Shown: positions 51,901 through 64,000, counted from the stretch's first letter. The stretch is DNA of 64,000 nt from Lethocerus indicus (GCA_019843655.1 JACDQD010000104.1:7502001-7566000); one strand, 5' to 3'. Notes: a model not told the origin generated them from the sequence alone. Made by a program: numbers and translations.

Positions 51901-53190
51901 ATCTCTTTTCATTTCATAATTAATAGAATGGTTTTTAATAAATGTCTGACTCCACTCGCTTATTTGGTCTAATTCTAGACCTGGGGATTCGACTTACAAA
52001 GACAGTACAAAGACATCATATTAATATGTAACTGCTACCTAATAATTCCGTATGTGCTCAAAATATTTCAATATAATCACTACTGTCAACTAAAAGAGAC
52101 AACTACCTGAATTTAACACAAACACTGTTCAATAGCACGTAGCATGAATTCCCTCAGAGTTTGGCAGGAACTCGGAAACCGGTTTAGTGTAAATGAAACG
52201 TGTCGTGGGGCAGATTTTGGCCGGTTACGAGCAGGCCGTTCGTAAAGGAACGAGGCGGCCCCCCCTTCCTCCCTAACTAATTGAAGGGGTTACTTATTGA
52301 AGCTGGCGGGGCCCTAATGAAGTCCATTTAACAGGTTATTAGTGGAGAATTGAGGCTCGGGGGTCCCTCCAGGGGCGGTGGCCCTGGAAAGGGCCTTTTT
52401 GTCAGGTACCTTCCAGCACAAACGGGTTTCACCCCCTACCCGCCCAGCCGTCTGTTCGCCAATCGGAACCTAACCCTTTGTGTTAACGTTCCCGGTTGGT
52501 CATGATTTTTTCTTTTCACTTCATTAGCCTTTACTTCATTAGAGAATAAAATAAATATTCGAATGTCATCTGCGTCTTTATCTGTTTAACGGGAGTTTCG
52601 TGCGGAAATGTAAATACTACGGCGACGAGCAAATAAGTTTCAGTCGGTCCTAACCCGTCTGCTTGATGTATCGTTTCCGAAATTAAGTACAAATGCTCAA
52701 AAAAACAGCAATGAAAGTTCAGAGCAGTGTAACCAACGATCTTTTTTTATTGGTTTATGTGTCGATAAATTTCACTTTCTGATAATTTAATTTCTGGGAA
52801 GAATAACCTAACCACCTGCTGAGCATTGTTAGTTCACAGGGGCACGGTTTCTGCGTCTGTTACTGATGAAAGCTGCGAAAGAACTGGATGAACTTTTCGG
52901 TCTTAAGCATGAGCCGATATATCGGCACGGCGATTCCTTCAGGAAATGAGAAACTCGCCCTTCCCCACCCGCTCCCCACCGGGACAACCCCTCGAGGTCC
53001 CCGCAGTCACCTCTTTCTCTCTCCACTTCGCATTCCTCCTTCTTTCTCTCTCCCTTTCGGCTCGCACACAATTTAAAGTAACGGCCAGATATAAATCGAG
53101 AATCAGTTTTTTAAATTAGCCTCCACTCCCCTCCAGACGCAATTCCCCCTACTTTTTACTGACAATGGGCCTCCTGATTACGTTAGGGTG
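46000..53190. other. Non-coding region upstream of Beadex, fourth part
   Basis: No coding exon supported. Contains CA and TG tracts at about 47518-47540 and 47600-47630, imperfect AGT/AGC triplets near 46152-46174, and a plus-strand TATA-like gcgtataaagg near 50236 that I cannot link to a gene. Confidence 0.45.
47600..47630. repeat. (TG)n microsatellite
   Basis: About 25 bp of TG followed by CG-interrupted TG. A (CA)n-type tract lies about 70 bp before it in inverted sense. Confidence 0.9.
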
Positions 53191-54010
53191 TCCCTATCGA
53201 GAGAAAGAGAGCCTCTCTCGGCCAGTCTCTGTTCTCGGTCTTGCTCACGTGAGAACCACGCCTCTCGCTCCACGTCAACTGGGATCGCGCTAATTTCCTT
53301 TCTCTGTCTTTTTCGTTCGGAAGAGAAAGAGAAAGAAGGAAAGAAGGTCGGGTGAGTGAAAGGGGGGTCAACCCCCGACCACCCGGTATTTCCCTCTCGC
53401 TCTTACTCGTTGGTTAAAACCGGTGAGAAGGGGAGGAGGAGGAGGAGGACCCCTCCACCTTTCCTCCCGAAATTCCCTCTCTTCTTTACTCATTGGATAG
53501 AAGGAGAGAGTAGGACAGGGAGAAGACACCCTCCCACCGAAAGACTGTTTCTCTCTCTGTCTTACTCATTGGATAGAATGAAGCAGAAAGAGGGAGTATA
53601 ACGGAGAGGGGGTTCCCCTCCCGTCTTGTTACTACCGCTTCTCTTTCTGTTTCACTCATCGGATAGAATGAGAGAGTGAGATTGAGAGCTAGAGAGAGAA
53701 AGAGAGGTAAGAGGGGTTACCCGCCCGCCACGAGACTGTTCCCACTCTGTCTTACTCATTGGATAGAAGGAGAGAAAACGATCGGAGAGGAGGAAGAGGG
53801 GGGATTCACCTACCCCCCCTCGCCGTTCTATCGCCATCTCTGTCTTACTCACGGGACAGGACGGGAGAGTAGAACGGGGTAGAAATAGTGGTGAGGGGTT
53901 TGCCCCTCCTGCCGACCGACTGTTTCCCTCTCTGTCTTACTCACGGGATAGGGCGAGAGAGAATGAGGGAGAAAGAGAAGGGCGAGAGAGTAGGGCAGAG
54001 AGAGCTCTGA
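53190..54010. repeat. Degenerate purine/pyrimidine minisatellite, unit 76-100 bp
   Basis: The block tctgtcttactcattggata recurs with changes. Taking its central TTACTC adenine, copies lie at about 53405, 53488, 53564, 53654, 53754, 53847 and 53939, spaced 83, 76, 90, 100, 93 and 92 bp. Two weaker copies precede it near 53241 and 53311. Each unit runs: pyrimidine block, cattggatagaa, a GA-rich tract, then a small dyad of the form gagggg...cccctc. The open frames across it repeat the same peptides and are by-products. Confidence 0.9.
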
Positions 54011-56235
54011 TTGCCCCACAATAGAATTCAATTAACCCGAGCCGCTTCCCCCCTCCCCGCTGGCGCAATTTTGATTGTGCCCACCCCCCTTTGCTCATTC
54101 CGACTACCGTTTCAAGTCTGACCCCCTGCACTCCCCTCTTTCTGCCCCCTCCTCTCGATTGTGGCGGTTTGGGAGGCGGCGAACGAATTTTTTCAATTAG
54201 CCGAAATTCCGAGGGGTGGGGAAGGTGGTGGCATTCTCCGTCGCCGGTAGTTGGATACATACCGCAAATGGGATTCTCCCTCTTTCACCCTCTCCCTCCC
54301 CTCTCTCTCTCTCTCTGAGTACTACCCTCTGTTTTATTATTATTTCCAACCACCTCTGTGTGATGGGAGAGGTTTAGATTTTTGAACGGCGCAACACCCC
54401 CGGCATACGCTGGGTTTTTTTGGAGATGGACGGTTTATGTTCGACTCTTTCTACGACACCATCGTGTTTTTTGGAACCTATTGTCAAGATTTGACGTCAT
54501 ATACAGATAGTTTACACTGTGGGACCTCTTTTTTCAGCGCTATTACTTTTAAATGTGCACTCGTCCAAAACCGTGATATATGCATTTACCCAAATCAGGG
54601 AATTCAATTCTATCCCTGAATCCTGCTCTTATTAAATTTGGGCGTCTCGCCGCTGGTGCTTGGTGCGGAACCAGTCATTAGTGCTGAGCAATGAGCTGGC
54701 TCATTGAGTTTTTGGGTTATTTGAAATTGAATAAAAATATGGCTCCCCAATGTTATTAGTTGTTTTTTCCTTAGTTCTTAACTGGTATTATTGGTACTTG
54801 GGACAAATTTCTCTTCAGGACTGCTGGTCAGTTAAATTTCCTTCGAAATGATTTTTCCCGTGATGATCAGCAGTCTTATAGTTTTAGAAGATATAGTCTA
54901 CGACTGCTGTCTTTACAAATTTTTCTGGTTTTATCCTCGTTTCTAAATAAACACTGCCAGCCTCTGTGTTGCCATGTGGAACACAGCGTTTTCGTAATCC
55001 TACTCGGTTGTTTGTTGGTGGAAACATTCAGGATGTATAAAAATCCGTTGTTTAAAAGACCGAAAGCGATCTTAATCTTAAATCGATTGGCCACCCTTAT
55101 TCCGAATCTTTTCTCATTATATTTTGGCATTCGGCCAACTGTAGCTAGAGCCACCGTGTGATGTCTCTTCAGCGATTATTTCTTCAGGATGAACCCTCGA
55201 ACTGAATTCTACCGACGTTTTTTATGTTTCGGACGGTGGACTTGTAACGTTTAAATCAACTGATAAATATCTACAGAAAAATCTCCATTAGTCAACTTAT
55301 TTACGCGTAAATTATAAGGAATCGAACCCCGCTTCTGGCTCCTATTTTCTTACTTTTTCTTACTCTAGATAACTTTGCTGGCTCTCGAGTGGTTTCAGCT
55401 ATTTATAATCCAGTTTTTTTTTCTATTATATTGACTGCGCACATGTCTGAAAAATACCGATGCTGTCATTAACTTGTTTTACGGCGATTTGTTCCCATTA
55501 GTAACGCGGTGCTCTATCGGACATCTGTCTGTGCTCAGTCATGTGGCCCACATGGCCCCAGGAACGCTCTCGGTCGGCGGAATTAAAACTTCATATTCGA
55601 CTCGCACTAGAGTTATGTACATTTTTCCCAATTGCTTTGTTATTATAGCCTTACTACTTGGTCTATTGCGAATTCCAATCCTGAGGTCTTTATTCGAAAT
55701 AATGATGGCGCTATTAACCGAACGGTGTATTCGTTTATCGATAATAAATCGTAACATGAAATAATATCCATTGAAAGAAATTTAACTTAATGAAAATGTC
55801 GTTCCTCTTGTTATTTCCTTCCCTAACTTATTTGGTCCTAATCTATAATTTTGGTTATTGGCATATCATTACTTACCGATATCCTTGTTTGTAAATCGCT
55901 TGCAATTCTATTGTATATTGAAATTAGAGTTAAGTGTAGTTATATTTTAGCCGTTTATTTTTAGTAGTTCATATGCTGTTAAAAACAAACCTTGTCTTAA
56001 TGAATCCAGAAGTTAATATACGAATATCATTACCCGTGATTGGAACATTTTACTTTCTTCAGCTTATCTCTAATGTCACTACAGCGATCATAATTTTAAC
56101 TGATAAACCTATGAACACAACCGATAATTACAGGAGCATTGAGACTTATTGCTTTACTGATAGTTTGAGTGATTATTACTACCTTCCGCAATAATCTTCT
56201 GCGCGTAGTTCCCTATCAGAAATGTGATTAATCTG

Positions 56236-56271
56236 CAACTTACCTGAAATAAAGAACAAACAGTTAGTAGA
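56236..56271 (-). promoter_or_regulatory. Candidate recursive splice site (ratchet point) in the Beadex upstream intron
   Basis: Minus strand reads ctactaactgtttgttc, then tttatttcag, then gtaagttg. A perfect tactaac branch point sits about 21 nt before a T-rich tract and CAG, and the next six bases are the ideal donor gtaagt. No AG occurs for about 45 nt upstream. Splicing to the CAG (56244) would recreate a donor at 56243, the zero-nucleotide exon known in long insect introns. Alternatively it starts a 61-nt cassette exon (56243-56183) ending ggaag/gtagta. Strand and position fit a giant 5' intron of Beadex. Confidence 0.5.
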
Positions 56272-59200
56272 ATATCAAAGTATTATTACTACATCAAGTA
56301 CAAGTGCTGATATTATCGACAACATACGACAAATAAAATGCTGAATGTGCAGACGGTGAATGGGAACTAAATTTGAGTTTCCACTCGCCAATTTGGTGCA
56401 GTACTTACTGATGTCGATGAAACATCCCGTGAGCATTAGACTGTTTATGTAGCTGGGCAAGTAAGTACTTCTCTAAATTAATGACGCACTAGGAAATACT
56501 ACCGCCAATTTAATTCAAAGGAACCTCTTGAAGGGTACCTTGTAGTCTGAGCCGCCAGGATTTGGTCCCTAACTAGACAGGAAAACTTTCCCAAATGCTA
56601 ACGAGACCAATTAAATAACAAAAAATGACCACCAAACGGATTTTGAACATTTTCAACTAGTTTGAGAGAATAATTAGAGGTATTATTCGTGGCTCCTCGA
56701 TACTGTCATTAACTCAATGAAGTACTTTAACTTATATAAATAAATTATGGTTGTTTTCAAGGTACTTGTTCGGTTGACATCAATTGTGCGATTCATTATA
56801 GGTATAGAGTTTTCTAATCTCCTATTATAATGAATCAGATGTTAACTTCCTAAGGGGCTGTAGGGCAGAATCTCCGAATTCAAAAGCATTTTATACGTAA
56901 GGGCGACAAACGAATATATCATATTTTACAGACTCCATTAAAGTAGGAAATCTCGTTTGCGGCTACGGCCGTGGTTATCTAAAGTTAATCCAGAGCGAGG
57001 GGCGATTACGTTTTTGGAGGGCAACCACCCTCCGATAAAACCCATCCGGGGTAGGGATGCTCTGGGAGGGATGGGGGGGGGGTTCTGTCGGAAAAACAAT
57101 AATGCGAAACCGAGGGGTCGTCCCATCGGGAGATTTCCCATTTGCGGTTCGAATGATACTACTGAGGAGGGAGGGAGGAGGGGAGGCACCGCTCGCCGCC
57201 ACCTCTAGGGCCCCCCTCGCACGAGCCATCCATTGTCCGGGACTTAGGGCCAGTTGTACGACAACGTTATACGGTGGCATAACTTCTCCGGTCGGATTGC
57301 ATTATAGAACCGGCGGTCTCCTGGGGGGAAAAAGCTGGATTATTTTTAGTGGCTTTCGTTTCTACGTCGGATTTCCCGCACAGTCCATTTGCGGACAGGG
57401 TTTTTCGCTTCGCGCCCTCCCGAGCAGAATTCGCCCCGCGAGTCACACTGTTCATATTTAGGAGCTGTTACTTATCGCGTGTATAGTACGCCACAGACGA
57501 TAACCCTCGGAGAACACGATTAGTTAGCATTCCTGGACGTTAGCCCGTTAGGTTATTCATCACTCTTATGATCTTATCTCCCCGCCTCCGTACGTTAGAA
57601 CGGGGTGTCGGCATACGCTGTCAAGTAGTATTCCGACAGTAATTTAGTCAGGTACTATCTGTGTACTGCTTCTACGTAATAAACGATATGTGCGAAATCA
57701 GCGAGTGAAGCAAGAATATTGCAAGATATACTAAAATTTTGTTATACTAACATTTCTTCGATTAACTTTGGATTCTCTTGTCAGGAGGTGGCATAAAAAA
57801 CATATGGATACAAAAATTCATCATCAAATTCGAATCCTCTTAGTTTTAAATCGAATTTAAATTGAATGCGAGATATTATCTGAAATAACATAAATGCTCC
57901 GTAGAAAGTAATGGGCAACTTCTGTTTTTTTGATAAAATTCGGACGTTGGGAATTATCCTGTTTTAAGGAGTAAGTAGATGACCCGTCTGTCGCCACCGG
58001 CCAATTAGAGCACTGTTCCCAACCGGGTTTTCTCGCTACTTCCCAATCCCATTTTCTTAGATGGTCCGAAAAGGGGCGAGGGGCGGGCGGTAGTGGAGCT
58101 TCGATCTTTTTTCCGGTCTTTACCAAGTCCCCCCCACTTTAATTGTGTTCTCTCCCGAGTTCGGTGTAGGAAAGTGGAATGGAAGAACGCCGCTTATTGG
58201 TTTCCCCTGCGAGAAGGAGAAGAAAAAAAGTAAAGGGAGGAGCGGGCCGATGTGAAATGAATCGTGAAAAAGAGAGCGAAACTATCGCTCTGGGGTAGGG
58301 GAAAGGACTGGAGTTAATACAAAAAGGGCTCTCGCGAGTCGAGCAGAAAATTAGCTAACGAAATTAGGCGGCCGATCACCGACCATTTCATATCACAATC
58401 AGAACGTCGGTTACACGATCCTATCTGGCTGGCCAGAAACCGATATCATGGGTGACGGAACGCTACTCAAGGTGGCGACAAGCCGGTCTACCACAAGACC
58501 GAATCATGGGAGACATGAGATGGCAGGAATGAGGATATAAAATTTCCCTACTTTACTCTCGTCACGCGTATACGTTAGACTAAAGGAAGGGGCCGGCGGT
58601 TCCCAGCTGGGAATTTACAGTATGTCTACTGAGGGAGGTGCAAAATGCCAGAGCCGTATAGGCCGTGTCCCGAAACGGGATTATTTTTTGGTGGCTGGTC
58701 CAGGTGGGAGTCCTGTAGGAGGAGAGCCGGCACTATGCTGAATTATGCATGAGAGGGAGAGAGGACTCACCGGGGAGAGAGAGAGAGGGGCTACTACCGG
58801 GGAAACGTCCTACGCCAAACCCTCCGCACAACTTTGAATATACTTTGAATTGTAGCCCACCAAAGGAGGAAATTTCCGATCGATAACATTCTTTACCACT
58901 TTTAAATTGGGGCGACCTCAAAGGGACACACAGCGAAGCGTTCGTCCTTCGCCCATTATCATCATTACTGTTGAAGTCACTGTTGTCAATGGACAGTACT
59001 GTCAGATATTACTACACTGTTTTATAAATATCCAGTAGATAACATTCTTTCATATGGCATATGATATCTATAAGAGAATAGAATGAAGAAGATTGAGATG
59101 TATTCTGTGTTCATCACGCTATTTGGTGTTATGCCAGACCACGAGTTTCTGTTTCACCCCATCGTCACAGTAGCATTCCATAAAGAAGCATCCAGCCATT

Positions 59201-59317
59201 TACAGTTATGTTTAGTGCACTTTACACATATCCGTCTAGATGTTAATATACTACAGACTGTTCTCGAATTGTATTTGGGATCTACTGTCGGTCTATTCGA
59301 AATTGCGATTTGCCGAA

Positions 59318-59405
59318 CATCTGGTCTGCCACCGGGGTTCGAACCCGGGATTCGATCCAACAACGTTCCCGTTTATCAATCACAGATGGTAAAATGAGCC
59401 CTGGG
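59318..59405 (-). repeat. Probable tRNA-derived SINE fragment
   Basis: On the minus strand, cccgggttcgaaccccgg (59349-59332) is a tRNA T-arm/B-box form with complementary flanks. About 50 bp upstream, gggctcattttacca resembles an A box. Its complement gives the LPPGFEPG-type peptide typical of translated repeats. No 3' tail or target duplication could be defined. Confidence 0.35.
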
Positions 59406-62400
59406 CCGGCCACGAACAGATGTTAGTACAAGCGGAAATTTGAATTGCTTTCGAGCTGAAACCGAGTAACTCCAGGACGCTATAATATTCCAGTAGACGG
59501 GGTGGTTCGATTTTGAGGAACTTTTCATTTCAGTATTTGTAAAGCTCATTCACATACTAGTGCATGATGCGCTTATATTTTTAGTTCTGTTCAGTTATTA
59601 CTGTAGTTAGTTTTGTTCTATGCCGTGGTTCTAATTGGCGGGTCTGCCACCTGTGCATAGATCTGATACCCCTGCGGGCCATAAAAAAACGTTTTCATCA
59701 CGAATAAAGCGCAGATTCAAGTGGTCCAACACTAGGGTCTAGATTCAAACAAAATGAGAATAAGGTCCCTTACATATTGCAGTTCAAATATTCGTGTTTA
59801 TAAATGTAGAAAGGCCTGCGGACCGGCATATATACGATATTCTGTGTATATTTAAAGAAAATAAAGTATTTGCAATATTTTATTATCGGAGTGCACCGAT
59901 TTATTCAGTTCCAAAAACGAACTAGATTCTCTATTTGTCTGAATCTAGTGGCGATACTTATTTTTTTCCTATTTCAGTCCTTAATAGGGATTATTTACAG
60001 CTATCCGCCCAGATAGTAATCTTCATCAAACTTTTCACACAATGCGGGTTTAACTGGGCCACTAAACAACGTTGATTGCTCGGAGGCAATAAAATCGGGC
60101 GGGGGTGGAGTGTTGGGCCGGACACGTCGATTAAAAATACAATTACAAAAACCAATTGTGCGATAAACAGATAGAGTGGAGAGATTCATCTCCCCCCCGC
60201 TCTCTTCCTCTCATCCTGCCCCACTCTCTCTTTATACGTACAATGAATGATGTAAAACGTTCGTTGTTAATCAAACAAGTCAATAATAAAATATAAAATG
60301 CGGAGGGTAAACATTTAACGACTGGAGTGGGGCCAAACCAGCTTACTGAATCCAATTTCACGAGAGAGCATTGATATTAGATAGAGTTGGAGGGGGGGGG
60401 GGTGGTGGGGACGTACTAAACTCAACACTATTAATAACGTGCACCCCAAAAAAGTTCTTCTACATCGGTTCTACCCTATATCGCATACCATACTTCTCCT
60501 ACCGCCCGCGTTTTGCCCTAATAACTTATTACCTTGGCGCTTATAACACTTAGTCATCATTACGGTAGGCGACACACACTCGCAAAAGGAAGAAACATTA
60601 TTGGGGATATTTCGGTTATGTCGGTATGTTAAATTGCCCGGCATTACCGGGGTAATGTTTTTTCCTCACGTGGTAAATTTAATGTAACGAGTATGAGGAT
60701 ATTATCATATATGGAGGATGGAGATTAATATTATACGCGGGGTTATATCAGATAAAAAATATTTGATTATATTGGAATTTTGTTGAACCAGTAAATTATG
60801 CTTAATCTCTTATAACGCGAGCTTACTGCCAGGTGGCATCAGCTTCTCAAGAAGTATCACCGGACTTTTTCGCACACTTTTCTTTGTCGATCACGCCTGG
60901 ATATTTTTTATTCATTCCATCCCGTTTAGCTTAAAAAACCTTAAATTACTGGCTGAATGATATTGGCGCTGGCGAGAAGCCGGGATCCTTCTAGAAAGGG
61001 CAAGCGGAAAATCTCCCTACATAACTTTATAAGTTACCAATGGACTAAAAGCGTTGGAATAACTAAGGGTGGTTCTACAAATGTTGCGATTTTTGTGTAA
61101 GGCAAGAATTTTATGTTCCTATATATCGCATTTTTAAAGACCGTTCTGCTTCCCGGTAATCGATGTGGGTAATCCCCTCACCGTATGAATGGCGTTGCAG
61201 GAGATGCGGTCCAGTAACAAAACTGATTGAAACTTCTTTCGGATTTGTTAATCTTACCAGACGTCCTTGACCGCGAACTGAGCTTGCTGTACGTTAATAA
61301 ATATTCATAAAAATCGTTATTTATTTCTAGTCTCTAGTTCTAGAATTTGATAGAACACCCTCTTCTTATCGTAAATTATTATAAATGAAATTATAAATTT
61401 AATAATAATTAAATTATAATTAAATTTCTCTCTCACTCACACAATATCTACCTTTCACAGTCAATATTTTAAAATGGCGTATTAATTAAACTCGAAGTAA
61501 TTAAAACATTATTTAGGCCCGGGGATAATTAAATTTATGTATAAATAGAGGGAGAGATCCCATCGAGGAGAGAAGTACTGATAATTTACTGCGTACTGGC
61601 GAAGCAATTCATTAAACACGTAATATCTCTAAATCGAGCCGCACATTTAATTTAGACATTATTTGATAAGTTAAACATAATATTGATTCCTGGAATTAAT
61701 CCTCATTGCTACATTTTTTCCACGAAATTCGTTGGATTAACTATTAGTGGATCCCGAATAACTACAGAATTGGTTTGTTTCACAATTTATTGTTTTGTTA
61801 TCTTAGGGTGATTCGTTCGAATGAACCACTTACCAAATATATATAAAGGCGTCCATGTTATGAGAATATTTCAGGGTTGAACTCCACGCTGAGAACGGTT
61901 TATGGAGTACTAAACTGTTCGGACCAAATATTGCTTCTGTTAATAATAGTGCTGATATGATGCTTCATCGACAGTTTCATATTAATGGCTGGTTGGGGAA
62001 AACCCGAAATCGTACTGTGTTAGGATAAATTAGAAGAGGCAATTTTTTAAATGTATGCCAGCCTGTTTAGCACGTCCTAGACTTTTACCCGAGACCGCAC
62101 ATTTATCCAAGTATCTCAATAACATACTTCTAAAGAGTAAGTGCGGCTGCCACCTTCTCGACAAGATATTTCATAGGAGAAGTAACACGGAGACGTACAC
62201 GTAATTCCTTAGTGCTATTAGGGGCGTTGTTCAGTGTTACGCATTGTGGTGTAATTGTTTTGCATGTAGGGTGCAGTTAATATGAACCAAAAATTAGACA
62301 AACATAATCATAAGTTCAAAACCCTTGCGGGATCAGCGACTAGGCCTAGGTAATTAACTTAAATTAAATATATTTATGTTTGGAGGATTAGGCGACCGGC

Positions 62401-63360
62401 CGGGATCGTGAGTTCTTCCCCGTCTATGCGCTATGAGTTATTAAACAGAAAAGAAAAAATAATTGGGAGCAAGAACCCAATCGTCCTCGTTCTTTAAATA
62501 TTGCCGGGCGGGACTAAACCACCCCCTCCGTTCAACCATTCCTCTCCACCCCCCCGTCCATAAGTCGGCCTTACACAATTACATTTATATAATGCAATTT
62601 TCTCCCGGGGGGTGGCGGTGCTGGGAAATGAACAAAAAAAATATAGGAATCATTGTGAAAACCGAAAAAAATTAGTCGAGGTCTCTCACACACTCACACA
62701 ACAGGGGCGTTACAGCACAGAGTAAGAAGGGGTTGGTTGTGAAGGAAGGGAAGGACGGAGGGGGTGAGCTCGTTACAAATTCTATTTATGCTGGCTGGGG
62801 GGTGGGGTGGGGGGCAGAGCAACCCCCTCCCACCCCACCATACCCGGCGACGAATTAAAACGCTACCCAATTTACCGCAGCAGCCCCTTCACAGGGCCCT
62901 CCCCCTCCCCCTCCCCCCTCAGGCAGACTCGCACAATGGAATGGCCGGGGCCTCGACCAACAGAGAAAAATAATTGCCTTCATTGTATTATATAAATTGA
63001 GTTTGGGAACAATCATAGTTCCACCCCCCTCCCTTCTTCCCTCCGCCAACCCCCCTCCGCCCTCACTCTCTCGCTCCCTCCCTTAATAAGCTGAACAGAG
63101 AGAAATTCAATATGGAAGGGCGGATTACTCGGGCGGGCCCAGGGCGGAAGGGCTGCCTGGAGCCAGGCGCCTATATATTATTACTTTCCTCCTTAATATG
63201 AGGGGGAGCTGTTTTTAACCGAGAAATATCGACCCGTGAAAAAAGGAACGGGAAAGAGAGCGGGAGGCTTAAATTGTCCCGTTTGTTACGTTTCGGCAAC
63301 GCTCCTGAACCTTTTAGGACCGAACGAACGACAACCGCATAAAGGAAATGTATAATTTAC

Positions 63361-63367
63361 CTGCCAT
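63361..63367 (-). other. Possible upstream first coding exon end of Beadex
   Basis: Minus strand ATGGCAG is followed by the good donor gtaaat. Joined to the acceptor at 20979 the frame is kept (Met-Ala-Gly-His-Lys-Met-Glu-Gly). Such a combination is expected by chance in 43 kb, so this is only a candidate. Confidence 0.12.
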
Positions 63368-64000
63368 CAAATCGTCTCCCGGAATTCTTAATAATCCTAC
63401 TCGGTAAAGGGAATGTTTTCGTGATATTCATCAATTGAAAAGTATCGCGTAATTATGATTATTTTCTCAGAATAATAGAGTATATTTCGTACTTCCGTTT
63501 GCTATATCATATCGTGGCCACGAAGGGGAATTACTAGAAAATCTTCTTTCCTTACAATTAAATACATAATATAGTGAGGCACTTTACTAAGAATGTCCAG
63601 ATTGCTATTGCGGAAACTCAAGGCCCAGGACGAGGTATTCAAATCATACAAACAAATATCTTACGTAATGAAACGAGTTATAAACCATATATCTTATATT
63701 AAACTGTAAACCCGTGGAGACGGTGCACGCGTGCTACCAGAACAATTTTCAGGATCCCATTTCACGATCCGTGGGAGTAGGGAAATTTTCTCTCTGCACG
63801 GCATCATTTTCCCATCGAGATTTCCCATTAAAACCGGGCCTGGATACCGATGGGCAGGTTAAACTCTTAAATCCAATCGGTTTCCATTCGGAGTTAACGA
63901 GAATTTCGATTGGTAAATCCTCAATTTTGACTTATTGCCGGTCTCTCCTCGCGCAATTACCATGAGGAAGATGATCTCGAGGGCGAAAGGGAAGAGGGAC

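Larger units (their letters stand above)
54010..64000. other. Non-coding region upstream of Beadex, distal part
   Basis: No coding exon supported. Contains CT and GA tracts (54298-54316, 58774-58790), a strong 3'/5' splice-site junction at 56244/56243 (minus), a tRNA-like fragment near 59318-59400, a 7-bp hairpin at 60642-60657, G-rich runs near 60389 and 62797, CCCCCT repeats near 62897-62920 and a small candidate first exon ending at 63361 (minus). Confidence 0.45.

Noticed and set aside
53190..54010. Possible CRISPR-like array
   Set aside because: The host is eukaryotic, the repeats are degenerate, the 'spacers' are purine-rich and related to one another, and there are no cas genes.
53356..54031. 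Open frames with repeated peptides (such as LTHWIEGE and MSKTE) over the minisatellite
   Set aside because: They appear in several frames on both strands and simply mirror the tandem repeat.
55315..55350. tRNA-like ggggttcgattcc on the minus strand
   Set aside because: The T-stem does not pair and no A box or acceptor stem is found at the right spacing.
58768..58921. Possible upstream Beadex coding exon ending cccg/gtgagt on the minus strand
   Set aside because: The donor and phase fit, but the frame has no ATG back to a stop and no acceptor; it overlaps a GA microsatellite. It may only be a 5' UTR donor by chance.

Overview
This window is eukaryotic and almost certainly from an insect or close arthropod. 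The coding content is sparse and split by GT-AG introns. The best gene is an insect-type LIM-only protein (Beadex/LMO), and the non-coding sequence is full of microsatellites and long purine or pyrimidine runs. There are no bacterial-style operons, no rRNA or tRNA genes I can support, and no complete transposon.

Layout. (1) 50-707, plus strand: the last two coding exons of a cholinesterase-like adhesion protein, most like neurotactin; the gene enters from the left. It is followed by about 5.5 kb of very AT-rich sequence that probably includes its 3' UTR. (2) 6650-6940, minus strand: a complete, intronless ORF for the spliceosomal core protein SmE (SNRPE). (3) About 6.95-12.1 kb: AT-rich intergenic sequence, with one weak plus-strand spliced-transcript candidate near 7.5-7.8 kb. 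(4) 12218-20971, minus strand: a five-exon Beadex/LMO gene encoding 191 residues with two LIM domains. All exon phases agree, and the first and last coding exons, which are too short to stand out as open frames, were recovered by splice-site reading. (5) About 21-64 kb: 43 kb with no coding exon I recognise, taken to be the upstream region and/or giant 5' intron of Beadex. It carries a textbook juxtaposed 3'/5' splice site (56243/56244, minus strand), as expected of a recursive-splicing ratchet point. It also holds a purine-rich minisatellite of 76-100 bp units (about 53.2-54.0 kb), several hairpins, G-quadruplex-like runs and decayed tRNA-like (SINE-like) fragments.

The three genes do not form a functional unit: one is a cell-surface adhesion protein, one an splicing housekeeping factor, and one a transcriptional co-regulator that bridges LIM-homeodomain/bHLH complexes. 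Base composition changes near 12 kb, from strongly AT-rich (neurotactin-like/SmE side) to more balanced, CpG-containing sequence (Beadex side). The most interesting signal is regulatory: the possible recursive splice site and the large gene-free domain upstream of a developmental regulator.
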